From: Bacteroidota bacterium
GTDB lineage: Bacteria; Bacteroidota; Bacteroidia; AKYH767-A; OLB10
Reading direction: 5' to 3'
NCBI GenBank assembly: GCA_016714005.1
Contig: JADJOA010000002.1
Coordinates: 434,001 to 498,000, forward strand
DNA: 64,000 nt
This document shows, piece after piece, positions 10,538-21,110 of the stretch. The notes beneath the pieces are model-generated. The model had not been told where the DNA came from, made no database searches, and saw nothing but the letters and a program-made list of their open reading frames with translations. Made by a program: the position numbers and the translations under genes. Within the stretch, counting starts at the first letter, position 1. Every line of letters starts with the position of its first letter.

Positions 10538-11686
10538 AAATTATTCCAGTATTGTGTCAAAAATACGCTGCAGGTTTTATATCCTAATGACGAAACCTTA
10601 TCATCAATATTTTCAGAAAAGTCAATGCCCTGGTTGTTTTCAAGTATTTCGGTTACTGCTTGGGCAATAATATTTGAGTTGTTATTTTCAATCACAATAC
10701 CCGTGCGGTGTTCATCTACTAACTCCTTTAGTCCGCCTGTATTGGTTACAACAACAGGCTTTCTAAAACCGTAAGCCATCATTACAATGCCGCTTTGCGT
10801 AGCAGAATAATATGGCAGGCATACCACATCGGCAGCTTTAAAATAGGGCTCAATGTTTTCGTTAGGAATGTATTTAATATGCAGTTGTATTTTTCTTTCA
10901 CCCCGCTTTTTTCAATTAACTCATTGTACTTATCAAAACTTTCGTAATTCTCACCTGCCACTAATAGTGTAACATCTTGTAGTTTATTTTTCTATTTTGG
11001 GAAAAGCTTCCAGCAATTTATCTAACCCTTTATAGGCTCTTATCAAGCCAAAAAACAATACTACATATTTTGTTTTAATACCCAAATGCTCTCGTGCTGT
11101 GGTGATGTTATATTTATTAAGATCGTAACAATCGTAAATACTGAGGGTTGTTTCAAACACGAGTTTGTTGTTTGTAAACTTCTATCAATTGTTTTTTTAC
11201 AAAGTTGCTTTGGCAAATAAAATACTGCGCATTTTTTAAAGTAAGTTTGGCTGATATACGATCAAAAAATCTTTTTTCGTGAGATACGAAATTCTCCATC
11301 AAAAAAACTATTCGAGTTTTACCAAACCATTTTAGTATTTTAGATATGGTCCAATAGGCAGGTCCAAAAAAGGGCATCCACCATACAAACACAACAGCAT
11401 GTGGCTTTAACCTAAGTATATGCGATGCAGCTTTTATCCATGTAAACGGGTTAATGGAATTAATGATACGTGTAATTTTTTCCGTATGAGGAAAAGCTAC
11501 AAAGCCCGATTCTTCGAACTGTGTGGTGCCAGGAAAAAAAATGGATGGATACAACAAGGTAAAGCTAACGGTATGACATTGATATCCCAGTTCGGTTAAT
11601 GTTTTATAGAGATAAGCTTCTACTAATGCCTGCCCACCTCGGTATGGATAGGCAGGACCTACTATGATTATTTTACGCTCATTCAT
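10519..11686 (-). CDS. Glycosyltransferase family 4, at least two frameshifts
   Basis: The ATG at 11686 gives MNERKIIIVGPAYPYRGG, the first Rossmann strand and glycine loop of GT-B enzymes. The middle part survives in other frames (a YVVLFFGLIRAYKGLDKLLE segment around 11000-11090). The C-terminal acceptor/donor region ends in YFKAADVVCLPY, GIVMMAYGFRKPVVVTNTGG and LVDEHRTGIVIE, typical of family 4. The frame changes near 11155 and again between about 10830 and 11000. It is the first gene of a pair with the GT9 gene. Donor and acceptor are not predictable; a lipid-linked glycan is likely from context. Confidence 0.8.
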
Positions 11687-11756
11687 TTGGTGGTGCAAAC
11701 CTAACTGTTTCCAGCCACATCAATAAATGGCGGATATAGCCTGTCGCTCTTAGATT

Positions 11757-11792
11757 TTACCAATTACCCGTTATAATTACCAATTACCCGTT
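11757..11792. repeat. Tandem 16-bp direct repeat with 20-bp period
   Basis: TTACCAATTACCCGTT occurs at 11757-11772 and again, identical, at 11777-11792, separated by ATAA. A 20-bp period is close to two helical turns, so both copies face the same side of the DNA, as expected for a repressor or activator bound in tandem. Confidence 0.65.
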
Positions 11793-11952
11793 GTAACATC
11801 CCAATACTCATTAATACCTGCACAGTGGCAATGCCTGAACATATATTTGACTCAATAAATAACTCCAGAACTTAATCTGGAAACATACCAACGGGACGTT
11901 GGCAATCAAAACGCAAAAAGGACAGTTAGTTATTTAGGTTAATCTTTTTCAG

Positions 11953-11985
11953 AGCCGGGATTTAAAAAGTTCCGGCTTGTTTATT
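11953..11985 (+). terminator. Terminator-like hairpin in the noncoding gap
   Basis: AGCCGGGA (11953-11960) pairs with TTCCGGCT (11970-11977), an 8-bp stem with one G-T pair and a nine-base loop, followed by TGTTTATTTT. No coding gene lies upstream on this strand. Confidence 0.5.
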
Positions 11986-12115
11986 TTATATAACCCTTCA
12001 ACTTTCTATAGTTCAAATGCTAATCAGAAAAGATAAAACTAAAGCTGAAATTTCTATCCTTATTCATCTTTAAAAGAAAATTAAATTTGCCGATATAAAA
12101 TTTTAATATCCGTAC

Positions 12116-13447
12116 TTGCAAACACCTCTTCTGATTTTTCTTTCCGGGCTTTCACTTAACTATCCGCTCATAGGAGAGTTTGTTGTCTTATTTATTCTGT
12201 TTTTTCTTTCAGGTTTTTTTGCCAGTGCCGAGGTTGGCTTATTTTCATTAACTCCCGCTCAATTAAGCGAGTTAAAAGACGATAACCGCAAGCAGGTAAA
12301 TAAAATTATACTTCATCTTTTAAATCGTCCAAAAAAGTTAATTGCAACTCTTATCATTGCAAATAACCTGGTAAATATTGCAGCTATTATTTTATCATCG
12401 GTTATAACAGCCCAACTGGGACAGTTTGACGACAACCCTGTTTTGGCATTTGTTATTCAAATAGTGGTAGTAACATTTTTAATTGTGCTTATTGGTGAAG
12501 TAATGCCCAAAGTTTATGCAGCACACCGCAACATGTCAATTGTAAAAATGTCGGCATACCCGGTTTACCTAACCGATAAATTACTTACCCCCATAAGCGT
12601 ACCAATGGTTTCATCAACATCTTTTCTTGAAAAAATATTTAAAAGAAAAAGTTATAACGTAACGCTTGATCAACTTACACATGCCATTGATATTACTGAT
12701 GATGAAGACTCTCCTCCGGAAGAAAAAAGAATATTGAAAGGAATAGTAGGCTTTGGAAACATTGATGTAAGACAAATAATTAAACCACGAAACGATGTGG
12801 CTGCTTTTTCTCTTGACCTTAAGTTTAGTGATGTTAAACAACACATTCGCGATACAGGTTACTCACGCATTCCGGTTTACAAAAACACCATTGATAATAT
12901 TAAAGGTGTTCTACATATTAAAGATCTTATTGCTTATTTAGATCAGGATGATACGTTTAAGTGGAGTGATTACATTAGGCCTACTTACTTTATCCCCGAA
13001 AGCAAAAAAATAAATGACTTATTGCAGGAGTTCAGGCAAAAAAAAATACATATGGCAATTGTAGTTGATGAGTTTGGCGGAACTTTAGGGATAGTAACTT
13101 TGGAAGATGTGCTGGAAGAAATTGTAGGTGAATTGCGTGATGAGTTTGATGATGAGGAACCATCCTACACAAAAATAGACGACCACAGCTATGTGTTTGA
13201 AGCAAAAATTTTGCTGAATGATATGTGCCGTATTATTGATTACGAACGTTCCTATTTTGATGAAGTGGAAGGTAACATTGACACCCTTGCCGGGTTAATA
13301 TTGGAATTAAATGGATCCATTCCGTTAAAAGGAGATACAATATTCTTTAAAAAACTCTCGTTTTGTATTGAATCGGCTGATAAGCGAAGAATTAAGCGTG
13401 TTAAAGTTAACTTAAACAAACCTGATACCGTTGCTGATGAGATTTAA
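12116..13447 (+). CDS. gldE: Gliding motility-associated protein GldE (DUF21/CBS/CorC family)
   Basis: The 443-residue protein has the CNNM/HlyC-CorC layout: an N-terminal membrane domain of several helices (VVLFILFFLSGFFASAEVGLFSL), two CBS domains (VAAFSLDLKFSDV, and MAIVVDEFGGTLGIVTLEDV) and a C-terminal CorC_HlyC domain (YVFEAKILLNDMCRII). The gene immediately downstream is gldD, and the gldE-gldD pair is conserved in Bacteroidota, which supports GldE over a general ion transporter. GldE is an inner-membrane protein linked to the gliding/T9SS machinery. The start is a TTG; no better ATG lies in the same frame nearby. Confidence 0.88.
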   Translation: MQTPLLIFLSGLSLNYPLIGEFVVLFILFFLSGFFASAEVGLFSLTPAQLSELKDDNRKQVNKIILHLLNRPKKLIATLIIANNLVNIAAIILSSVITAQLGQFDDNPVLAFVIQIVVVTFLIVLIGEVMPKVYAAHRNMSIVKMSAYPVYLTDKLLTPISVPMVSSTSFLEKIFKRKSYNVTLDQLTHAIDITDDEDSPPEEKRILKGIVGFGNIDVRQIIKPRNDVAAFSLDLKFSDVKQHIRDTGYSRIPVYKNTIDNIKGVLHIKDLIAYLDQDDTFKWSDYIRPTYFIPESKKINDLLQEFRQKKIHMAIVVDEFGGTLGIVTLEDVLEEIVGELRDEFDDEEPSYTKIDDHSYVFEAKILLNDMCRIIDYERSYFDEVEGNIDTLAGLILELNGSIPLKGDTIFFKKLSFCIESADKRRIKRVKVNLNKPDTVADEI

Positions 13448-14005
13448 GCATTGTTTTTTTTTAGCAATTATTGCATTAATCTTCATTGGCTGTAAAAATG
13501 ATTATGCACCAAAACCTCGTGGCTATTTCAGAATCGATTTACCCGAAAAAAAATACAAAACTTACCAATCGCCCGATTGTCCTTTTTATTTTAATATACC
13601 CGAATATGCTATTGTTTTAAAGACTCAAATCGTTTAGCTGAACCGTGTTGGTTTTACATTGCGTTTCCAGCTTTAAACGGGCAACTTTATTTTACCTATA
13701 AGCCATTAAAAAATAATTTATTTGAACTTACAGAAGACAGTCGCAACATGGCGTATAAACACACTGTTAAAGCCAACGCAATTAACGAAACAAAAATAAG
13801 AGGGAATAATGTAAATGGCGTTTTGTATGATATTGGCGGAAATGCAGCATCCAACATGCAATTTTATATGACAGATAGCGTTCATCACTTTTTAAGGGGG
13901 TCATTGTATTTTTTTACTCCCCCCGAAAGCGATTCTTTGGAGCCGGTTATCAATTTTGTAAAACAAGATGTAAAAGTTTTAATCAATTCATTTCAATGGA
14001 AATAA
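13437..14005 (+). CDS. gldD: Gliding motility lipoprotein GldD, one frameshift
   Basis: The ATG at 13437 overlaps the gldE stop, indicating translational coupling. The N-terminus is a lipoprotein signal (FFLAIIALIFIGC), followed by the GldD hallmark PKPRGYFRIDLPEKKY and YFNIPEYA. An A is missing from the run at 13619-13621, which stops the frame at 13637; the restored reading continues as DSNRLAEPCW. The C-terminal part includes GNAASNMQFYMTDS, HFLRGSLYFFTPP and DSLEPVINFVKQDV. GldD is an envelope lipoprotein needed for gliding and T9SS function in Flavobacterium. Confidence 0.9.
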
Positions 14006-14218
14006 AAAAAATAATTTCGGAGTTTTTATCATTGCAATTACTGCATCATCGTGCAGCATTTTTAAAAAGAAGTGCGACTGCCCAAAATTTAGTAAACAAA
14101 AAACAATACTGAAAAAGTTTCAGCTTCTGCCGCAGAAGTAAAAAAGCCCATTTATAAAATTGTCTTCAAATGCAGAATTTTTTCCCACCAAAAGAATTTT
14201 ACTTTTTTGTTTGATTAG
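13996..14218 (+). CDS. Possible small lipoprotein, frameshifted
   Basis: An ATG at 13996 overlaps the gldD stop. After a run of A's the frame changes and reads FGVFIIAITASSCSIFKKK followed by CDCPKF, a lipoprotein signal with Cys after TASS. A second change near 14100 leads into NTEKVSASAAEVKKPIYKIV and a stop at 14216-14218. The pieces look protein-like, and similar tiny lysine/cysteine-rich lipoproteins are common in the phylum, but the gene is too short and too broken to be sure. Confidence 0.4.
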
Positions 14219-14259
14219 AGAAAAAAATCGTTTAAGTTTGTTAACAAATCATATAACAA

Positions 14260-14290
14260 AGCCTTCTGCGGAAGGCTTCGTTGTTTAGTA
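14260..14290 (+). terminator. Terminator after gldE-gldD
   Basis: AGCCTTC (14260-14266) pairs with GAAGGCT (14271-14277) around a TGCG loop, followed by a T-rich stretch. It separates the gld operon from the DUF349 gene starting at 14304. Confidence 0.55.
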
Positions 14291-14303
14291 ATTTTTTAAA
14301 GTA

Positions 14304-16134
14304 ATGAATGAGTTAGAGAATCAGACACCAGAAAACCAGGCTAAAGAAGTAAAAAATGGGCAGCCTACGGTAAACACGGAAGCAGAGTTGCACAATGTGC
14401 CGGTTATACTGGCCGAAGAACATGAAATTGCCGAAGATCACACAGAAAATTTTTCTGCACTTGGTAAAGAAGAATTGGTGAAGCAAGCCGAGTCATTTGC
14501 CGATGCAGATATTAATACTGTTAAGTCAAAAGTATATTCAATAAAGGACGCGTTTGATAATCTTTTTAATTCGGAAAAAGAAGCGGCATTAGCATTGCAC
14601 ATTGAGCAGGGTGGCACAAAAGAGGATTTTGATTTTGGTGCTGATACTTTAACAGAACGGTTTTATGCTGCAATAAAAAAATTCAATAAACGAAAAGCCG
14701 ATTTTTTAGAAGAGCAGGAAAAAAACGTGAGCAGAATTTAAAAGATAAGTTGAGTGTTTTAAATGAGTTTAAAAACCTCATTCAAAATGAGGAGAACATG
14801 CAAAAGGCTTTTGAGCAGTTTCATGAGTTGCAAAACAAGTGGCGCAACACCGGTAATGTACCCACTGCCAAAGCGCAGGATTTGTGGATGACTTACAAAA
14901 TGTACACCGACAAATTTTATGAGTTAATTAAAATTAACCGGGAGTTACAGGACTTAGACTGGCGCAAAAACCTTGAAATGAAAATTGAGTTGTGCGAAAA
15001 GGCGGAAGAGTTGCTGCTTGAGCCATCGCTCAATAAATCGCTAAGCAACTTGGCAAGCCTCCAAAATAAATGGAGAGAGGTAGGACCGGTATCACGTGAT
15101 AAGAAAAACGACATATGGGAAAGAGGTAAAGCTGCGGCCGATAAAATTTATGCCCGCAGAACTGAATATTTCAACGAAGTAAAAGTTAAGCACGAAAACA
15201 ATCTTGAAGAGAAAAAAGCAAACGTTGAAAAACTGAAACCACTTTTACAAAAACCAATTGTCAAAGCAAACGAGTGGATGGAGCGAGGTAAGGAAGTAAT
15301 AGAAAGACAAAACGAGTACAAGAAAATAGGCTTTGCCGAAAAAAAATCAAACGCTGAGGTTTGGGCAAAATTCAGAGGGGTTTGTGATAAATTTTTTCAT
15401 GATAAAAATGAATATTTTCAATCATTAAAAAAGAATACTCATCTAACCAACAGGCAAAAACTGATTTGATAGTTCAGGCTGAGAACCGCAAAAGAAAGTA
15501 CCGATTGGAAGAAAACAACCGAAGAAATAAAACAGTTGCAAGCGCAATGGAAAACCATTGGCGCTGTGGGCGAGCGTAACAGCCAGCGTTTGTGGGAGCG
15601 TTTTCGATTGGCATGTGATGCTTTTTTTGATCGCAAAAAACAACATTATAGCAGCCTGGAATCAGAGTATAACGATAACCTTACCCGCAAAACTCAATTG
15701 ACAGATGAGGTTGAACAATTTGTTGCCGGTGAGAATGGGGAAGAAACTATCGAGCAGTTAAAAAAATTTCAGCGCAGGTGGTCTGAAATTGGCCCTGTGC
15801 CTTTTGAGAAAAAGGATGAAGTGCAACAACGCTTCAAGAAGAACATTGACAAGCATTTTGATTTGGTACACTCCAGACATAGAGAGTTTCGGAAATCGGG
15901 TGGGAATATTCAAAGGCATTTTGCACCTAAAGCCGGTGGCGAAAAAGGTGCTATACAACATCGTGTAAGTTCTTTACAGCATGAAGTACAAACTCTGGAG
16001 AATAACTTAGGCTTCTTTGCCAAATCGAAAATTCTGACTCGCTTAAAAAGGAATTTGAAGAAAAAATAAACAAAGCCAAAGAAGAAATTAAAAAGCTTAA
16101 AGAACAATTGCAGAGCATTAATAACCCTGTATAA
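14304..16134 (+). CDS. DUF349 domain-containing protein, about four frameshifts
   Basis: The protein (~600 residues when repaired) starts with an acidic, low-complexity segment and continues with repeated ~70-residue helical DUF349 units. Each carries a core like LQNKWRNTGNVP, LQNKWREVGPVS, QAQWKTIGAVGE or FQRRWSEIGPVP followed by LWxxF/IWERG. It ends in a coiled coil (KEEIKKLKEQLQSI). Frame changes lie near 14735, 15440, 15485 and 16040. The spacing of the W-x-x-x-G motif is regular, so the breaks are probably sequence errors. The function of DUF349 proteins is not established; they are widespread and single-copy in Bacteroidota. Confidence 0.85.
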
Positions 16135-16141
16135 TATTCAC

Positions 16142-16192
16142 AAATACTAATGGGATTGATGGTATAAAACATCCGCAATCCCATTAGTATTT
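16142..16192. terminator. Long perfect inverted repeat, likely terminator
   Basis: A 17-bp arm at 16142-16158 (AAATACTAATGGGATTG) is perfectly complementary to 16176-16192, with a 17-base loop that itself contains GATG/CATC. It starts 8 bases after the DUF349 stop. The A-start and T-end fit a terminator that could work in both directions. Confidence 0.6.
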
Positions 16193-16238
16193 AATAAAGT
16201 ATTTACCTGGCTTTTACATACTGGTGTTTCCTATATTT

Positions 16239-16246
16239 TATTTTTG
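16239..16246 (+). promoter_or_regulatory. Promoter -7 box before the M28 peptidase
   Basis: TATTTTTG fits TAnnTTTG. It covers a possible TTG start codon at 16244, so translation must begin later, at the ATG at 16262. Confidence 0.5.
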
Positions 16247-16261
16247 GCAAAATTTTTTTCA

Positions 16262-17947
16262 ATGAAAAAGCTAATTGTTTTCCTCGCTGCAATTATAACT
16301 TTAAATGTAAGCGCTCAGCAATCTCCTTTTATTACCGATTCGGTTAAAATCAGTTTAAAAAAACATATTTCAACACTGGCAAGTGATAAATATGCCGGAC
16401 GAGAAACTGGCAGCGAGGGCGAAAAACTTGCTTATACTTATATTATACGACAATTTCTTTCAATGAAACTTGCACCGGTTAAAGGCAAAACTTTTTTACA
16501 GCAGTTTCCATTTACCAAAGGAACGGAATTTGGCAAGCGTACCTATTTCTCCATCAATGGTAAACAATACAAACTTACCAATGAGTTTTATCCTTTGGCT
16601 TTTTCAGGAAACGATTCGGTGGCGGGAGATTTTATCAATGTTAGTTATGGAATTGAAGCATCAAAACTTGATCATGATGATTACCGCAAACGAAATGTAA
16701 AAGGAAAAATAGTAGTAATAGAAACCACCACACCCGATGGTAACACCCCGCACGGAAAATTTGGAGAGTTTGCCGATTTAAAAGACCGTGCAATAAATGC
16801 TGCAAAACACGGTGCCATTGCAGTTGTGTTTATCAATTCAAAAGACAGCTCGCAAAACCCAGTTTTTGATTTTCACAATAAACATACAGCTATACCCATT
16901 CCCGTAATTTTTGCAAAAGGAATTGCTACTAAAACATTAGCTGATGGCACAACCGGAAAAGTAAATTTGGTGGTTGATTTAAACAAGATAGAGGGCGAAG
17001 GACATAATGTGGCTGGGTTTATAGATAACAATGCAAAACATACGGTTGTAATAGGTGCACATTACGACCACTTGGGCTTTGGCGATGAAGGTAGTCTGCA
17101 TCGTGGTGAAATGGCAATACACAACGGAGCCGATGATAATGCAAGCGGTACAGCAGCCTTAATTGAACTGGCACGTTATTTTAAAAATGCAACTGCCAAA
17201 AACTGCAACTATTTATTTATTGCGTTTAGTGGTGAAGAAAAAGGATTGCTGGGCTCAAACTATTTCATAAAAAATCCTTTGGTTGATTTAGATAATGTTT
17301 CTTACATGTTAAACATGGATATGGTAGGAAGACTTAAACCCGAAGACCCTGTTTTGATTATTAATGGCATAGGCACTGCCCCTCAGTGGGACAAAGCAAT
17401 GAAAGAAATAAATGTTGACGGATTAAAAATTAAAACTACCGAAAGTGGTCTTGGTCCTTCTGACCACACTTCGTTTTATTTAGACAGTATTCCGGCAATA
17501 CATTTTTTTAGTGGAACACACAGTGACTATCATAAACCTTCTGACGATGAGCCGCTCATTAATTACGATGGACAAATATCCATCATGCGTTATATGATAC
17601 AACTTATTGAAAAATTGGATTCGCAAATGGGTACAGAAAGCAAACTTGATTTTGTAAAAACAAACGATAGCAATAATGATAATGCACCGCGCTTTAAAGT
17701 CACTCTTGGTGTTGTGCCCGATTATGCCTTTGAAGGAAAAGGAATGCGCATTGATGGTGTTACCGATGGCAAACCTGCATCAAAATGCGGTTTACAAAAA
17801 GGAGATATAGTTATTAAGTTGGGTGATGTGGAGGTTACAGATATGATGAGTTATATGAAAGCTCTGGGCAATTTTGCTAAAGGCGATACTACTAAAGTGA
17901 AATACCAGCGTAACAATGAAGAGAAGGAAGCTGAGGTAACTTTTTAA
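16262..17947 (+). CDS. Secreted M28 family aminopeptidase with PA and PDZ domains
   Basis: The ATG at 16262 opens a signal peptide (MKKLIVFLAAIITLNVSAQ). A protease-associated insert (about residues 100-240) precedes the catalytic domain, with the zinc ligands of family M28: GAHYDHLG, GADDNASGT, the Glu pair in FSGEEKGLLGS, the Asp in MLNMDMVGR and the final His in TESGLGPSDHTSF/HFFSGTHSDYH. The last ~90 residues form a PDZ domain (GKPASKCGLQKGDIVIKLGD). It should remove N-terminal residues from peptides outside the cytoplasm; the PDZ domain may bind substrate tails. The gene is intact. Confidence 0.92.
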   Translation: MKKLIVFLAAIITLNVSAQQSPFITDSVKISLKKHISTLASDKYAGRETGSEGEKLAYTYIIRQFLSMKLAPVKGKTFLQQFPFTKGTEFGKRTYFSINGKQYKLTNEFYPLAFSGNDSVAGDFINVSYGIEASKLDHDDYRKRNVKGKIVVIETTTPDGNTPHGKFGEFADLKDRAINAAKHGAIAVVFINSKDSSQNPVFDFHNKHTAIPIPVIFAKGIATKTLADGTTGKVNLVVDLNKIEGEGHNVAGFIDNNAKHTVVIGAHYDHLGFGDEGSLHRGEMAIHNGADDNASGTAALIELARYFKNATAKNCNYLFIAFSGEEKGLLGSNYFIKNPLVDLDNVSYMLNMDMVGRLKPEDPVLIINGIGTAPQWDKAMKEINVDGLKIKTTESGLGPSDHTSFYLDSIPAIHFFSGTHSDYHKPSDDEPLINYDGQISIMRYMIQLIEKLDSQMGTESKLDFVKTNDSNNDNAPRFKVTLGVVPDYAFEGKGMRIDGVTDGKPASKCGLQKGDIVIKLGDVEVTDMMSYMKALGNFAKGDTTKVKYQRNNEEKEAEVTF

Positions 17948-17980
17948 ACCTCATCTTCTCAAATCAATATCTTCGGCTCG

Positions 17981-19831
17981 GTGAAAATATATTGGCGTAT
18001 TCTTAAAATGCTAAAGCCTTACAAGGCTTATGTTTTTTTAAATGCTTTGTTCAATATTTTATCGGTAGTATTTTCGCTTTTCTCACTTACCATGATTGCG
18101 CCTTTTCTTGATTTGCTTTTTTTAAAAGAAGAAAGTTTTTACCGCGAAAAAATTTCCAATGGTGTTCCTGCATTTCAATTTTCAGCGCAGTCACTCATTG
18201 ATAATTTCTACTACTACATTACACAAATAATACTTGACCCAGCACAAGGCAAAAGCGCAGCCCTGTTTTATATATGCGCTACGGTGGTGGTACTTTCCTT
18301 TTCAAAAATTTATTTCGTTACCTAGCCATGTATGTGCTTGCAAATGTGCGCAATGGTGTTGTAAAAGATTTGCGCAACAATGTCCCTGAAAAACTCATGC
18401 GCCTTCCATTGGGTTATTACAGTAACGAAAGAAAAGGCGATATCATTTCACGTATAACTACAGATGCTACCGAAGTAGAGTGGAGTGTGATGAGTTCCCT
18501 TGAAGTAATTTTCCGCGATCCGGTAAATATTATTCTGTTTTTGGGCATGATGATTTTTCTCAGTGCAAAACTCACGCTGTTTGTTTTTATTATACTGCCA
18601 ATTGCAGGAATTGTACTCGCGCTTATTGGTAAAAGTTTACGCAGGTCTTCTATAAAAGCGAAAAACCTTTTGGGTCAGCTGTTTTCGATTATTGAAGAAA
18701 CTATTTCAGGATTGCGCATCATCAAAGGTTTTAATGCCGAAAAATATATTGGTGAAAAATTTAAGCTGATTAATTCAGCATTCAACAAAGCATCTATTAA
18801 AGTTTACCGAAGAACAGATTTATCTGCACCGCTTTCCGAATTTCTTGGAACTTTAGCAATGATGATTGTAATGTTTTACGGTGGTAATTTAGTTTTGAAA
18901 AACGATGGCAGCTTAAGCGCATCAGCGTTTATAACCTACATTGCTTTCTTCTCACAACTTATTCCTCCGGCTAAATCTTTCACCACTGCTTTTTACAACA
19001 TACAAAAAGGCATGGCATCGGCAGAAAGAATTTTTGCCATTACCGATGCCGAAGAATACATCACCAACCCTGCCCAACCTGTTGCTATAAAATCTTTTGA
19101 AAAAGAAATTGAATACAAAAATGTTTCGTTTGCATATTTACGTGGAGATGAAGGCTACGCCATCCGTAACCTTAGCCTTAAAATAGAAAAAGGAAAAACA
19201 ATTGCATTGGTTGGGCAGTCGGGTAGCGGCAAAACAACATTAGCAGATATGTTACCACGTTATTACGACCCTACCAATGGCGATATAAAAATTGACGGCA
19301 TCAACATTAAAAATATTTCATTGAATAATTTGAGAAATTTGATGGGCATTGTTTCTCAGGAAGCCATTTTGTTTAACGATACCGTTTTAAACAACATTGC
19401 TTTTGGGCAAGAAAATGTGAGCGAACAAGATGTAATTGCCGCTGCAAAAATTGCCAATGCACATGAGTTTATTATGCAAATGCCTGATGGTTACCAAACC
19501 AACATTGGCGACCGCGGCAGCAAAATGAGTGGCGGGCAGCGCCAACGTATCAGCATTGCACGCGCTGTTCTCAAAATCCGCAATACTTATTCTTGATGAA
19601 GCAACTTCTGCTTTAGATACAGAAAGCGAACGATTGGTGCAGGATGCCCTTACTAAACTTATGCAAAGCCGCACCACATTGGTTATTGCACACCGCCTCA
19701 GCACCATACAACATGCCCACGAAATTGTCGTTTTACAAAAAGGCGAAATCATACAACGTGGCACACATAACCAATTGGTAAATGTTGACGGCATGTATAA
19801 AAAGTTGTACGAGTTGCAGGCGTTTGTATAA
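17981..19831 (+). CDS. ABC transporter ATP-binding/permease protein (MsbA-like), two frameshifts
   Basis: The single polypeptide combines a six-helix permease with an ATPase, as in MsbA and other lipid or drug exporters. The permease has RNGVVKDLRNNVPEKLMRLP and the coupling segment YYSNERKGDIISRIT. The ATPase shows Walker A (GQSGSGKTT), the Q-loop (MGIVSQEAILFND), the signature SGGQRQR, Walker B (AILILDEATSALD) and the H-loop (VIAHRLSTI). A T is missing from the run at 18299-18302 and bases are missing near 19575-19580. Repaired length is about 616 residues, usual for the family. The start is a GTG. Cargo is unknown; lipid A-core flipping is a reasonable guess. Confidence 0.9.
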
Positions 19832-19855
19832 AGTAAATGGGTGGGTACATTTCAC

Positions 19856-21062
19856 TTATTTTATCCGTCTGACTACGCTCTTTAAGGTAAGCCTTCCTGA
19901 CTTAATATTTGATATATGAATAATTCCCGGTTTAATGCCGGTTTTAAAAGCGCCAAACTTATTTGCAATATCTAAAGCGTCAGCACCGCCTTTGGTTGCC
20001 CAGTAAATGAGTTGTGTTAGAGGAATTGATTTAAAATTTTTTGAAATGGTTTTATTTCTTCCAATACAGATAGATTTTTGTTGGATGCATAACTATCTGT
20101 ACCAATACAAATATTAGCCCCGCTCTTGGCAAGCATGTTTATTTGAGGCAAAACTTTTTCAATGTATAAATTGGCGCTTGGGCACAAACAAAAATTAATG
20201 TCAGGTTTTTGATTTAAAATATAAGTCAAATCATTCTTGCTCGTAAATGTATTGTGTACAAGCAAAACAGATTTAATATTTTTTAAATACGGCAGCGAGT
20301 AACAAACAGAATTTTGTCCCGTTGATTTTACATGCCGCAAATCGTTGCCAATGGACACAAAAAATCGTGAAGTGTTCCTTTTTTTATTTTTAAAAAATTC
20401 GTTTTCGGCTTTAGATTCCTGGTTGTGTATGCTTATTACTTTGTTGCCAGGATATTTTTTTATCAACTCAAACAAACCTGCTGTTACGGTGTAAGGCGCG
20501 TGAGGTATTATAGACGCTGCACAATTTTTTGGAGCAGTTTTTTTTAGCGCTGCCACTAATCCCTGAGCCAGAAAAAAAGCATTGTTGGTGTTGGTTGGTT
20601 TAAGGTCAAGTGCTTCAATAAAAGTATGGTAATAAATTTTTGATTTTGATTTCTGATAAAAACTGTTGTGGTTGTTTGAAATATCGCCCACAGCTACAAT
20701 GCCGTTTGCATACATCTCCTCATCGGCTTTTCTAATATGTTTTTTTATAAGTGCATCAGAATAAGAGGCACGCTTTTAAGCAATTGCTGTATAAAATGCA
20801 CGATCCCTCCGCCCTGTTTGATTTTATTATTTAAAAAAGAAAGCTCTAAATGACAATGTGCATTTACAAACCCTGGGCATAAAATGCCACTGTAGGTTTT
20901 CAATTTGAAGTTTCTGCGTTGTAGTTTTGGATAGGTTTTAAAAATATCTTTTTCCGTTTTATGAATACTTAAAATGGTGCCGTCATTTTTGGTAACTAAA
21001 ATTCCATTGGGCACAGGTTGTGATGTAACCGGAAAAATAAAATCGGCTTTAAAGAAGAGCAT
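19856..21062 (-). CDS. Amidohydrolase of the aminofutalosine-deaminase/chlorohydrolase type, two frameshifts
   Basis: Reading leftwards from 21062, the protein has the composite-domain start, then the metal motif NAHCHLELSFLN. Later ligands lie in VISIHNQESKAE, VLLVHNTF and CIGTDSYASN, the pattern of COG0402 deaminases. The frame changes near 20740-20760 and near 20020; beyond it the C-terminus reads LTQLIYWATKGGADALDIANKFG, KPGIIHISNI and a stop at 19856-19858. The family deaminates purine-like rings; Bacteroidota proteins like this are often annotated as aminodeoxyfutalosine deaminase of the alternative menaquinone pathway. No other mqn gene is in the window, so that role is only a suggestion. 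It converges on the ABC exporter gene. Confidence 0.8.
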
Positions 21063-21110
21063 GGCTCAAATATAAATTAGTTGATACATTAGGGTTATCT
21101 TTGCAAGGCA

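Larger units (their letters stand above)
11699..12115. other. Noncoding divergent region between GT4 and gldE, with repeats and hairpins
   Basis: This 417-base gap has no convincing protein gene. It holds a tandem direct repeat (11757-11792), a perfect short hairpin CCAACG-GGA-CGTTGG (11888-11902) and a terminator-like hairpin (11953-11977) pointing rightwards, although no coding gene precedes it on the plus strand. A small noncoding transcript between about 11795 and 11985 would explain the terminator. It must also contain the promoters of the divergent GT4 and gldE transcripts. Confidence 0.5.

Noticed and set aside
11831..11875. Short reading frame starting ATGCCTGAACAT in the gap before gldE
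   Set aside because: Only about 14 codons, with no conserved feature or start context.
16142..16192. Long inverted repeat as an insertion-sequence end or attachment site
   Set aside because: There is no transposase nearby and no target duplication; the position eight bases after a stop codon and the A/T-rich ends fit a terminator.
16244..16261. TTG at 16244 as the start of the M28 peptidase
   Set aside because: It overlaps the TATTTTTG -7 box, and the ATG at 16262 gives a standard signal peptide.
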